Assembly: GCA_934647235.1 (NCBI GenBank)
Contig: CAKUFG010000011.1
Coordinates: 20,968 to 84,967, forward strand
DNA from: an uncultured Clostridia bacterium
Lineage (GTDB): Bacteria; Bacillota; Clostridia; Christensenellales; Aristaeellaceae
Direction: 5' to 3'
DNA length: 64,000 bases
Shown here one piece after another: positions 16,678 through 23,706 of this stretch. A model generated the notes under the pieces. It worked only from the letters and a program-made list of their open reading frames with translations, had not been told where the DNA came from and did no database searches. Numbering within the stretch: the first letter of the stretch is position 1; every line of letters begins with the position of its first letter. A program made the position numbers and the translations under genes.

Positions 16678-18627
16678 ATGTCTGAAAATATTCAGGTCAC
16701 GCCCAATACGCCGGATTTCAGCGAGCAGGAGCAGATTCGCCGCGATAAACTGCAGACCCTGATGGACAACGGGCAGAATCCCTACCTGATCACCAAATAT
16801 GACGTTACCCACGAAAGCGATCAGATTCTGGCTAACTATGAAGCGCTGGAAGGTCAGACGGTTGCCTTGGCGGGCCGCATGATCGGCCGCCACATCATGG
16901 GCAAGGCGTCCTTTGGCCGCCTGCTGGATGGCAAGGGCAAGATTCAGTTTTACGTCCGCCGCGACGATATCGGCGAGGAAGCCTACGCCGCCTTCAAAAA
17001 GCTGGATCTGGGCGACCTGATCGGCTTCACCGGCAAGCCCTTCAAGACCAAGACGGGCGAGATTTCCATCCATGTGGAAAGCCTGACGCTGCTGTCCAAG
17101 TGCCTGAAGCCCCTGCCGGAGAAGTTCCATGGCCTGACCGATACCGACCTGCGCTATCGTCAGCGCTATCTGGATATGGTGGTCAATCCCGAGGTGCGCG
17201 ATACCTTTGTAAAGCGCAGCCAGATCATCTCCGCCATGCGCGAGTTCCTGGATGCACGCGGCTTCCTGGAAGTGGAAACCCCCGTGCTGCACACCCAGGC
17301 TGGCGGCGCCTCCGCACGCCCCTTCATCACCCATCACAATACGCTGGATATCGATATGTACCTGCGCATCGCGCTGGAGCTGCACCTCAAGCGCCTGATC
17401 GTAGGCGGCTTCCCGCGCGTATATGAGATCGGCCGCGTTTTCCGCAACGAGGGCATGGATCCCAAGCACAACCCGGAATTCACCATGATCGAGCTCTATC
17501 AGGCCTATACCGACTATAACGGCATGATGGACCTGATCGAGGATATGATCCGCACCGTGGCCCGCAAGGTCAACGGCACCGCCATCATCCAGTACGGCGA
17601 TGTGACCATCGATTTTGAAAAGCCCTTTGAGCGCATTTCCATGGTCGAGGCCGTTAAGAAGTACGCCGGCGTGGACTTTGAGCAGATCGAGACCCTGGAG
17701 GAAGCCCGCAAGGTGGCCGACGAGCATCATCTGCACTATGAAAAGCGCCACAAGAAGGGCGATATCCTGAACCTGTTCTTCGATGAATATGTGGAAGAGC
17801 ACCTGGTGCAGCCCACCTTCCTGACCGGGCATCCCGTCGATATCTCCCCGCTGGCCAAGCGTATGCCGCAGAATCCCGATTACACCGAGCGCTTTGAGCT
17901 GTTCGTGCTGGGCCGCGAGCTGGCCAACGCCTTCAGCGAGCTGAACGATCCCATCGACCAGCGCGCGCGCTTTGAGGCACAGGCTGCTCTCAAGGCCCAG
18001 GGCGATGATGAAGCCTGCGGCGTGGACGAGGATTTCCTCAACGCTTTGGAAATCGGTATGCCGCCCACCGGCGGCCTGGGCATGGGCGTGGACCGTCTGG
18101 TAATGCTGCTGACCAATAACGCTTCCATCCGCGATGTGCTGCTGTTCCCGACGATGAAGCCGTTGGATGCGGGCAAAAAGAAGCCCGAGGAAGTCAGCAT
18201 CATCGGCGGTGCCAAGGGGACGGTTGAGATCGAGGTTAAGGACGAGCCGATCGACTTTTCCAATGTGCAGATCGAACCGCTGTTCCAGGATCAGGTCGAT
18301 TTTGACACCTTCTCCAAGAGCGATTTCCGCGCCGTGAAGGTCAAGGAATGCGAAGCTGTGAAGAAGTCCAAAAAGCTCTTGAAGTTCGTTCTGGACGACG
18401 GGACTGGCATCGACAGAGTCATTCTCAGCGGTATTCACGAATATTATGAGCCGGAAGAGCTGGTAGGCAAGACCTGCATCGCCATCACCAACCTGCCGCC
18501 GCGCCCCATGATGGGCATCGAGTCCTGCGGCATGCTGATTTCCGCTGTCCACCACGAAAACGGTGAGGAGCGTCTGCATCTTCTGATGGTCGATTCCCGC
18601 ATCCCCGCCGGCGCGAAGCTCTATTGA
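16678..18627 (+). CDS. lysS: Lysine--tRNA ligase (class II) with C-terminal EMAP/Trbp111-type tRNA-binding domain
   Basis: 649 residues, about 150 longer than typical LysRS. The OB-fold anticodon domain (residues 60-170) and class II core are complete: motif 2 FRNEGMDPKHNPEFTMIE and motif 3 PPTGGLGMGVDRLVMLL. The core ends near residue 495. After a charged linker, residues 543-649 form an OB-fold tRNA-binding domain (FSKSDFRAVKVKECEAVKKS, GIHEYYEPEELVGKTCIAI, RPMMGIESCGMLISA) of the kind attached to many MetRS proteins or found alone as Trbp111. It likely increases tRNA affinity. AAAGGAG precedes the ATG. Confidence 0.95.
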   Translation: MSENIQVTPNTPDFSEQEQIRRDKLQTLMDNGQNPYLITKYDVTHESDQILANYEALEGQTVALAGRMIGRHIMGKASFGRLLDGKGKIQFYVRRDDIGEEAYAAFKKLDLGDLIGFTGKPFKTKTGEISIHVESLTLLSKCLKPLPEKFHGLTDTDLRYRQRYLDMVVNPEVRDTFVKRSQIISAMREFLDARGFLEVETPVLHTQAGGASARPFITHHNTLDIDMYLRIALELHLKRLIVGGFPRVYEIGRVFRNEGMDPKHNPEFTMIELYQAYTDYNGMMDLIEDMIRTVARKVNGTAIIQYGDVTIDFEKPFERISMVEAVKKYAGVDFEQIETLEEARKVADEHHLHYEKRHKKGDILNLFFDEYVEEHLVQPTFLTGHPVDISPLAKRMPQNPDYTERFELFVLGRELANAFSELNDPIDQRARFEAQAALKAQGDDEACGVDEDFLNALEIGMPPTGGLGMGVDRLVMLLTNNASIRDVLLFPTMKPLDAGKKKPEEVSIIGGAKGTVEIEVKDEPIDFSNVQIEPLFQDQVDFDTFSKSDFRAVKVKECEAVKKSKKLLKFVLDDGTGIDRVILSGIHEYYEPEELVGKTCIAITNLPPRPMMGIESCGMLISAVHHENGEERLHLLMVDSRIPAGAKLY

Positions 18628-18808
18628 TTGCCTCTGAGTTGTCAGTGCTTACGCCAATAGATTTTCTGCCGTCTGATCAAGCGTAACTGAGCTCGCCCCC
18701 GCGCCTAATGAGTAGATGGCGGTCGGGACTTATAGCCGCTATGCAGGACTGATCTAAGGCTGGTCACGATAATCCCCACGATGAAACCCACCAAATGAGG
18801 AACCGGGA
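18628..18808. other. Intergenic region with hairpin potential, no assigned function
   Basis: About 180 bases between lysS and the next gene that do not read as coding on the plus strand. TTACGC and TCAG at 18643-18654 can pair with GCGTAA and CTGA near 18683-18692, and ATGGCGG/CCGCTAT (about 18716-18742) can form a second hairpin. No T-tract terminator is visible. On the minus strand a 28-codon frame (about 18795-18709) reads as a hydrophobic peptide, VGFIVGIIVTSL, followed by basic residues. I do not assign a function. Confidence 0.35.
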
Positions 18809-19489
18809 ATGAAAATCAAAACGCCCCTGACGAAGCAGCGGCTTCGCACGCATTTTACCTATCATTTTTGGAAGTACCTGCTGGCGGCGGCGCTGACGGT
18901 GTTCTGCGTCAACATCCTTTACACCACCACCGCTTATCGCTCGCCCGAAAACCTGCGCGTGGATATTTATCTGCAAAGCAGCACGGCCACGCAGGAAAAG
19001 GCCGACGCCTTCATGAAGGACGTCTGGCAGCGCGCCGTTCCTGATATGGAAACGGTCAGCACCATCCTGCTTACCGCAGGCTCCACGGATGATTATTATT
19101 CCAATATGCAGCTGTCCGTTTATCTGATGGCTGGCGAGGGCGATCTGTACGCCCTGAGCACCGAGGATTTCAAGCGCTTTGCGGCGCAGGGCGTTTTTAT
19201 GGATCTGACGCCCTTTGTGGAGTCCGGCGCACTGAATGTAGAGGGCATCGATCTGTCCAGCGGCTATGTAACCCTGCTGGATGACGACGGCAACCCCACT
19301 GAAACCAACGCCCTCTTTGGCATCCCGCTCTATACGCTCTATGGTTATATGGACGGCATGGGCCTGGATAACCGTGATCTGGTGATCGGCGTAACCACGT
19401 TCAACAACAACGAGGAAAACGTGATCGCCTTCCTGAACGAGCTGATCCAGTCCGGCCGGGGCGATATGCCCGAGCGCCTCCAGCAATAA
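18809..19489 (+). CDS. Membrane-anchored protein of unknown function
   Basis: 226 residues. A cytoplasmic basic start (KQRLRTHFTYHFWKY) is followed by one membrane helix (about residues 22-42) and an exported domain. The part YALSTEDFKRFAAQGVFMDLTPFVESG loosely resembles family 1 solute-binding proteins, and the protein may be a degenerate relative, but it lacks a lipobox and the length is short. GAGGAA precedes the ATG. A terminator follows at 19506. The gene lies between lysS and the HAD-tmk fusion, which gives no functional hint. Confidence 0.65.
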   Translation: MKIKTPLTKQRLRTHFTYHFWKYLLAAALTVFCVNILYTTTAYRSPENLRVDIYLQSSTATQEKADAFMKDVWQRAVPDMETVSTILLTAGSTDDYYSNMQLSVYLMAGEGDLYALSTEDFKRFAAQGVFMDLTPFVESGALNVEGIDLSSGYVTLLDDDGNPTETNALFGIPLYTLYGYMDGMGLDNRDLVIGVTTFNNNEENVIAFLNELIQSGRGDMPERLQQ

Positions 19490-19505
19490 CACGCGGATGC
19501 GTCAA

Positions 19506-19535
19506 CCGCGTTCGGGCTTTCCGGACGCGGCTTTT
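19506..19535 (+). terminator. Intrinsic terminator after the unknown membrane protein
   Basis: CCGCGTTCGG, a GCTTT loop and CCGGACGCGG form a ten-base-pair stem (one T-G pair), followed by CTTTTA. Confidence 0.75.
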
Positions 19536-19559
19536 ACTATGATAATGGGAGAACACACC

Positions 19560-20846
19560 ATGCGCTACGATACGGTAATTTTTGATCTGGACGGCACGCT
19601 GACCAACTCCCACGACGGCATCACCAACGCCGTGCGCTATGCGCTGAGCAAAATGAACCTGCCCATTCCGGACGAAGCAGGGCTGCGCAAGTACATCGGC
19701 CCGCCGCTGGTGGATTCCTTTCAGCGCTATGCCGGCATGGATGCGGCTACCGCCGAGCGCGGCGCGCTGTTGTTCCGGGAATACTATGTGCCCACCGGGC
19801 GATTTGAAAACCAGGTGTATCCCGGCATCCGCGAGCTGCTCAAGGCCCTGCATGACGGCGGCGCAAGGGTGCTCATCGCCACCGGCAAGCCCGAGGAAAC
19901 CAGCTGGCTCATCCTCAGGCATTTCGGCTTGGACGGCTATATTGACGGCCTGAGCGGCCCCAGCGATTCCACCTCTACCGCCGAAAAGGGCGAGCTGATC
20001 GCGCGGGTGCTAAGGGGCATATCCTATCAGCGTGCCGTCATGATCGGCGACCGCGGCAGCGATATCGAGGGCGCGCATCAGGCGGGCGTTGACAGCATCG
20101 CCGTGGGCTATGGCTTTGGCGAGGCGGACGAATTGCAGAGCGCGCAGCCCACACATATCGCGCCAACGGTCGAAGCGCTGTCTGCAATGCTGCTGGGCTT
20201 CGTGCCCAAGCGGCACGGCTATTTTATCACCATGGAGGGCCTGGACGGCTGCGGAAAAACCACCCAGTCCGACGCGGTAGAAAAGGCGCTGCGGGATCGC
20301 GGCTATACCGTCCGCCGCAGCCGGGAGCCGGGCGGCTGCCCGATTTCCGAAAAAATCCGCGCCCTGCTGCTGGATGTGGCCAATACCGGCATGGACGATA
20401 TCACCGAGGCCATGCTGTATGCCGCCGCGCGCGCACAGCATGTGCGGCAGGTGATCCTGCCTGCCCTTCAGGCGGGCGAAGTGGTGCTGTGCGACCGCTT
20501 TGTCGATTCCAGCGTGGCTTTCCAGGGCGGCGGACGCGAGCTGGGCGTAGCGCTGATCGAGCAGATCAACGCGCCTGCCATCGAGGGCTGCCTGCCGGAC
20601 GCGACGGTCTATCTGCGGCTGGATCATGAGACGGCGCTCAAACGCCGTGCAAACGCTTCTGCGCTGGATCGTATCGAGCAGGAAAAGGCGGCCTTCCATG
20701 CGCGCGTGGAGGCGGCGTATGAGGAGCTGGCCGTGCGCCATGCCCAGCGCTTTATCTGCGTGGATGCGGCGCGCGCGCCTGAAGAGATTACAGATGATAT
20801 TCTGCAGGCGCTTTTCACGCGCATGCAGGCGGCGGGGGTGGCTTGA
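19560..20846 (+). CDS. Fusion of HAD-family phosphatase and thymidylate kinase
   Basis: 428 residues. Residues 1 to about 213 are a HAD hydrolase of the phosphoglycolate phosphatase type: FDLDGTLTNS (D9, D11), IATGK and MIGDRGSDIEGA, with a helical cap between. Residues from about 219 are a complete thymidylate kinase: P-loop EGLDGCGKTT near 226-235, the REPGG motif and DRFVDSSVAFQGGGR. Tmk makes dTDP from dTMP; the HAD half probably removes phosphate from a small metabolite. GGGAG lies nine bases before ATG 19560. The stop is directly followed by the ATG of mnmA. Confidence 0.93.
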   Translation: MRYDTVIFDLDGTLTNSHDGITNAVRYALSKMNLPIPDEAGLRKYIGPPLVDSFQRYAGMDAATAERGALLFREYYVPTGRFENQVYPGIRELLKALHDGGARVLIATGKPEETSWLILRHFGLDGYIDGLSGPSDSTSTAEKGELIARVLRGISYQRAVMIGDRGSDIEGAHQAGVDSIAVGYGFGEADELQSAQPTHIAPTVEALSAMLLGFVPKRHGYFITMEGLDGCGKTTQSDAVEKALRDRGYTVRRSREPGGCPISEKIRALLLDVANTGMDDITEAMLYAAARAQHVRQVILPALQAGEVVLCDRFVDSSVAFQGGGRELGVALIEQINAPAIEGCLPDATVYLRLDHETALKRRANASALDRIEQEKAAFHARVEAAYEELAVRHAQRFICVDAARAPEEITDDILQALFTRMQAAGVA

Positions 20847-21908
20847 ATGCGGGTTGTGGTAGGCATGTCCGGCGGCGTGGATTCGGCGGTTTCGGCACTG
20901 CTGCTCAAGCGCGCAGGCTATGATGTGATTGGCGTCTTTATGAAAAACTGGGAGGAGAAGGACGAGGACGGCGTATGCACCTCTGAGGGCGACTGGCGCG
21001 ATGTGCAGCAGGTGTGCGATTTGATCGATATTCCTTACTATTCGGTCAATTTTGCCAGGGAATACTGGGACCGCGTGTTTACGCTGTTTCTGAATGAATA
21101 CAAGGCTGGCCGCACGCCCAACCCGGATGTGCTGTGCAACCGCGAGATCAAGTTCAAGGCTTTTCTCGATTTTGCCATGCAGCTGGGGGCGGAAAAGATC
21201 GCCACGGGCCATTTTGTACAGACCAACGAGCAGGGGCAGCTGCTGAAGGGGATTGATCCCAACAAGGAGCAAAGCTACTTCCTGTATATGCTGCATCAGC
21301 AGCAGCTGAAAAAGGCCATCTTCCCCGTCGGCGGCATGACCAAGGCACAGGTGCGCGAAATCGCTCTGCAGAACGGCCTGCCTGTGGCCAGGAAAAAGGA
21401 TTCCACCGGCATCTGCTTCATCGGCGAGCGGCACTTCAAGCCTTTTCTCAGCCAGTATCTGCCCGCGCAGCCGGGCGATATGGTCACGGTGGAGGGCGAG
21501 GTTGTCGGCCGGCACGACGGGCTGATGTACTACACCCTGGGACAGCGCCGGGGGCTGGGCATCGGCGGGCATGGGGATGGCCGCAGCTATTTTGTGGTGG
21601 AGAAGGACCTGCAGAATAACCGCCTGATCGTGGCGCAGGGCGAGGATCATCCTTTGCTGTATAGTCGTGCCGCGCGAATTGAGCAGCTAACCTGGATTGA
21701 CGAGCCTGCGAAAACGCAGCAGGAATACGGCGTCAAGACGCGCTATCGCCAGCCCGATCAGCGCGCGACGCTGCGCGAGATGGACGAAAACGGCGCGATT
21801 GTAGACTTTGCCGAGGCACAGCGCGCAGTTACGCCCGGACAAAGCCTGGTGATCTATCAGGGCGGCGTCTGCCTGGGCGGCGGCATCATTGCGGAGTATT
21901 ATCATTAA
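20847..21908 (+). CDS. mnmA: tRNA-specific 2-thiouridylase MnmA
   Basis: 353 residues, full length. The PP-loop is SGGVDSAV (residues 8-15), and the two catalytic cysteines are C97 (DVLCNREIKF) and C190 (STGICFIGER). It adds sulfur to U34 of tRNAs for Lys, Glu and Gln. The start codon directly follows the HAD-tmk stop, so the genes are coupled. MnmM, which finishes the mnm5 group on the same uridine, is encoded at 29599-30207. A strong bidirectional terminator follows. Confidence 0.97.
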   Translation: MRVVVGMSGGVDSAVSALLLKRAGYDVIGVFMKNWEEKDEDGVCTSEGDWRDVQQVCDLIDIPYYSVNFAREYWDRVFTLFLNEYKAGRTPNPDVLCNREIKFKAFLDFAMQLGAEKIATGHFVQTNEQGQLLKGIDPNKEQSYFLYMLHQQQLKKAIFPVGGMTKAQVREIALQNGLPVARKKDSTGICFIGERHFKPFLSQYLPAQPGDMVTVEGEVVGRHDGLMYYTLGQRRGLGIGGHGDGRSYFVVEKDLQNNRLIVAQGEDHPLLYSRAARIEQLTWIDEPAKTQQEYGVKTRYRQPDQRATLREMDENGAIVDFAEAQRAVTPGQSLVIYQGGVCLGGGIIAEYYH

Positions 21909-21926
21909 GACCGGTTTTGCATAGTA

Positions 21927-21966
21927 AACCCCCTTTGCCTGAAAGCACAGGCAAAGGGGGTTATTT
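21927..21966. terminator. Bidirectional intrinsic terminator
   Basis: AACCCCCTTTGCCTG and its exact complement CAGGCAAAGGGGGTT enclose a six-base loop, with TTATTT on the plus side. It ends mnmA transcription and can also end the convergent isomerase gene. Confidence 0.9.
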
Positions 21967-21990
21967 GCGCTTGGCGTCTGGCTTACTGAA

Positions 21991-22833
21991 TCAGAAGAAC
22001 CTGCGCAGGAAGTCCGCCGCCATGCGGATATCGCCCACAGGATTCTCGCCCACCTCGCGCTCAATGGTCAGGAAGCCGTTGAAGCCGATCTCGCGCAGCG
22101 CATCCAGGTATTCCTTGAAGGGCACGCTGCCCTCGCCCAGCGGCACCTCGATAAAGGCCTTGTCCGTTACCGGCTCCTGCGGGGCGATCACATGATAGAT
22201 GATTTCGGGGTTGCGATCCAGCAGCTTGCGGCCATCCTTGGCATGGGTGTGTACGATGTACTTTTTCAGCGTATGCACGGCCTTGACAGGATCGTCGCCC
22301 GTCACCATCACCAGGTTTGCGGGGTCCATATTGACCGATACGCCTGTGGAGTGCAGGCTGTCCAGGAAGCCGCACAGCACCTGCGCGGTTTCAGGGCCGG
22401 TCTCCACCGCAAAGTGCGCGTTCAGGCTGTCAGCATATTCGGCCAGCTCGCCGCAGGCGTCCTGCATGATGCGATAGCGCGGATGCGCGGGATCCTGGGG
22501 CACAACGCCAATGTGGGTGGTCACGATATCCGTGCCCAGCTCCTTGGCCATGTCCAGAATGCGCTTGGAGGTTTCAATCAGCCCGGGGTTGAGCTCCGGA
22601 TTGCCAAAGCCCTTGCCCAGATCGCCGCAGATGGCGGAAACGACCAGGCCGTGATCGCGCATCTGCGCCATAAACTCTTTCTTCACGGCGGGGGTAACGG
22701 TTTTAACGGCCAGCAGACCATGGCCGCCATGGGCCTGAATGCCGGAGGCGCCCAGCTCGCAGGCAATATCCAGCGCTTCGGTCCAGGGCTTGCGGAAGGA
22801 ATCCAGCATAACGCCGATGGGGAAAGCAGACAT
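21991..22833 (-). CDS. Sugar phosphate isomerase/epimerase family protein (AP endonuclease 2-type TIM barrel)
   Basis: 280 residues. The TIM barrel carries putative metal ligands in DIVTTHIGVVPQD, FAVETGPE, VNMDPANLV, YIVHTHAKDG and a final LTIEREVGENP, the pattern of xylose isomerase-like epimerases. The substrate cannot be told. I chose ATG 22833 because AAAGGAG lies ten bases upstream. It is divergent from a MarR regulator gene, which may control it. Confidence 0.85.
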   Translation of the reverse strand: MSAFPIGVMLDSFRKPWTEALDIACELGASGIQAHGGHGLLAVKTVTPAVKKEFMAQMRDHGLVVSAICGDLGKGFGNPELNPGLIETSKRILDMAKELGTDIVTTHIGVVPQDPAHPRYRIMQDACGELAEYADSLNAHFAVETGPETAQVLCGFLDSLHSTGVSVNMDPANLVMVTGDDPVKAVHTLKKYIVHTHAKDGRKLLDRNPEIIYHVIAPQEPVTDKAFIEVPLGEGSVPFKEYLDALREIGFNGFLTIEREVGENPVGDIRMAADFLRRFF

Positions 22834-22901
22834 AAAAGCATTGCTCCTTTGCAAGTAGTTGGTATTTATTTCGACACGGATGCGCGCATTCCTGCAGCCG
22901 G

Positions 22902-22930
22902 TTGACAAATATATAGTTTGACGGTATAAT
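22902..22930 (+). promoter_or_regulatory. Consensus sigma-A promoter with operator-like repeat, marR gene
   Basis: TTGACA (22902-22907) and TATAAT (22925-22930) are 17 bases apart, a full consensus match. GTTTGA and TTAAAC (about 22917-22938) form an imperfect inverted repeat across the -10 box, a plausible autoregulatory operator. Confidence 0.8.
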
Positions 22931-22973
22931 ATTAAACGTCTAACAGATAAACGATTGACGATGGAGAATGCCG

Positions 22974-23423
22974 ATGGAAAGCAACGCTGCTGCGGATCGC
23001 TGCGAAAAGATGATGGCCCTGCGCCGCGCGCGCATGCGCCGCGTGCTGCTGCGCCGCGGGCTGCACCTGGGCCAACCTGAAATGCTCAGCTATATCAGCA
23101 CGCATCCTGGCTGCTCACAAAAACAGATGGCCGACAGCGCCGGTGTAACGCCTGCTTCCATTGCTGCCTCCTTCAAGCGCATGGAAAGCGCCGGGCTGAT
23201 CCGCCGCCGCGCGGATACTGCCGATACCCGCTGCAACCGGGTGTATATCACTGAGCGCGGGGAGAGGGAGCTGCAGATCTGCCAGCAGGATATCGAACGG
23301 CTGAATGAGCTGATGCTGCAGGGCATCCCGCAGGAGGAATTGGATGCTTTTTGCCGCTGCATTGAGAAAATCAGCGAAAATTTACGTGAAAAAGACGAAA
23401 TTTACGTGCAAAAGACGAAATGA
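22974..23423 (+). CDS. MarR family transcriptional regulator
   Basis: 149 residues. The winged helix has SQKQMADSAGVTPASIAASFKRMESAGLIRRR followed by the wing DTRCNRVYITERGERE, the standard MarR pattern. Helices on both sides form the dimer interface. I chose ATG 22974 because GGAG lies seven bases upstream; the ATG at 22968 is too close to it. It is divergent from the isomerase gene and may repress both. The ligand is unknown. Confidence 0.9.
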   Translation: MESNAAADRCEKMMALRRARMRRVLLRRGLHLGQPEMLSYISTHPGCSQKQMADSAGVTPASIAASFKRMESAGLIRRRADTADTRCNRVYITERGERELQICQQDIERLNELMLQGIPQEELDAFCRCIEKISENLREKDEIYVQKTK

Positions 23424-23427
23424 GGGA

Positions 23428-23456
23428 TTGACAAACCCCAAAGGCTGGGGTATACT
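23428..23456 (+). promoter_or_regulatory. Sigma-A promoter of the thrS leader
   Basis: TTGACA (23428-23433) and TATACT (23451-23456) are 17 bases apart and lie five bases after the marR stop. The spacer holds a small CCCC/GGGG palindrome. Confidence 0.85.
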
Positions 23457-23462
23457 ACCCAT

Positions 23463-23690
23463 ATCCTTGAGATGAAGGCGGACATGCCGCCGCAGGGAAC
23501 CGAAAGAGAGCGTGCGCCATCGGCTGAAAGCGTGCGCAGGGGAAATGCGGATGGATACCACCGCCCGATCAATGCGGGACGCGCCCGTTACAGCGCCGAA
23601 CGAGTGGTTTTACAACAACAAGGGTGGAACCGCGGATGCGAAGGCTGCATTCGTCCCTGTATGACGGGGATCGAGTGCTTTTTTATTTGC
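23463..23690 (+). promoter_or_regulatory. T-box riboswitch (tRNA-Thr sensing) upstream of thrS
   Basis: The conserved T-box sequence AAGGGTGGAACCGCG stands at 23620-23634. It is followed by a terminator hairpin (about 23648-23677) and TTTTTT. Upstream is a structured stem I region with the AGGGAACCGAAAGAGAG block. ACC triplets at 23557-23562 are the likely threonine specifier. Uncharged tRNA-Thr should stabilise the antiterminator and allow thrS transcription. Confidence 0.93.
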
Positions 23691-23706
23691 AAGGAGGATG
23701 AAACGC

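Noticed and set aside
18628..18808. Interval considered as 6S RNA or tmRNA
   Set aside because: No long closed hairpin with a central bubble and no tRNA-like ends or tag frame could be recognised.
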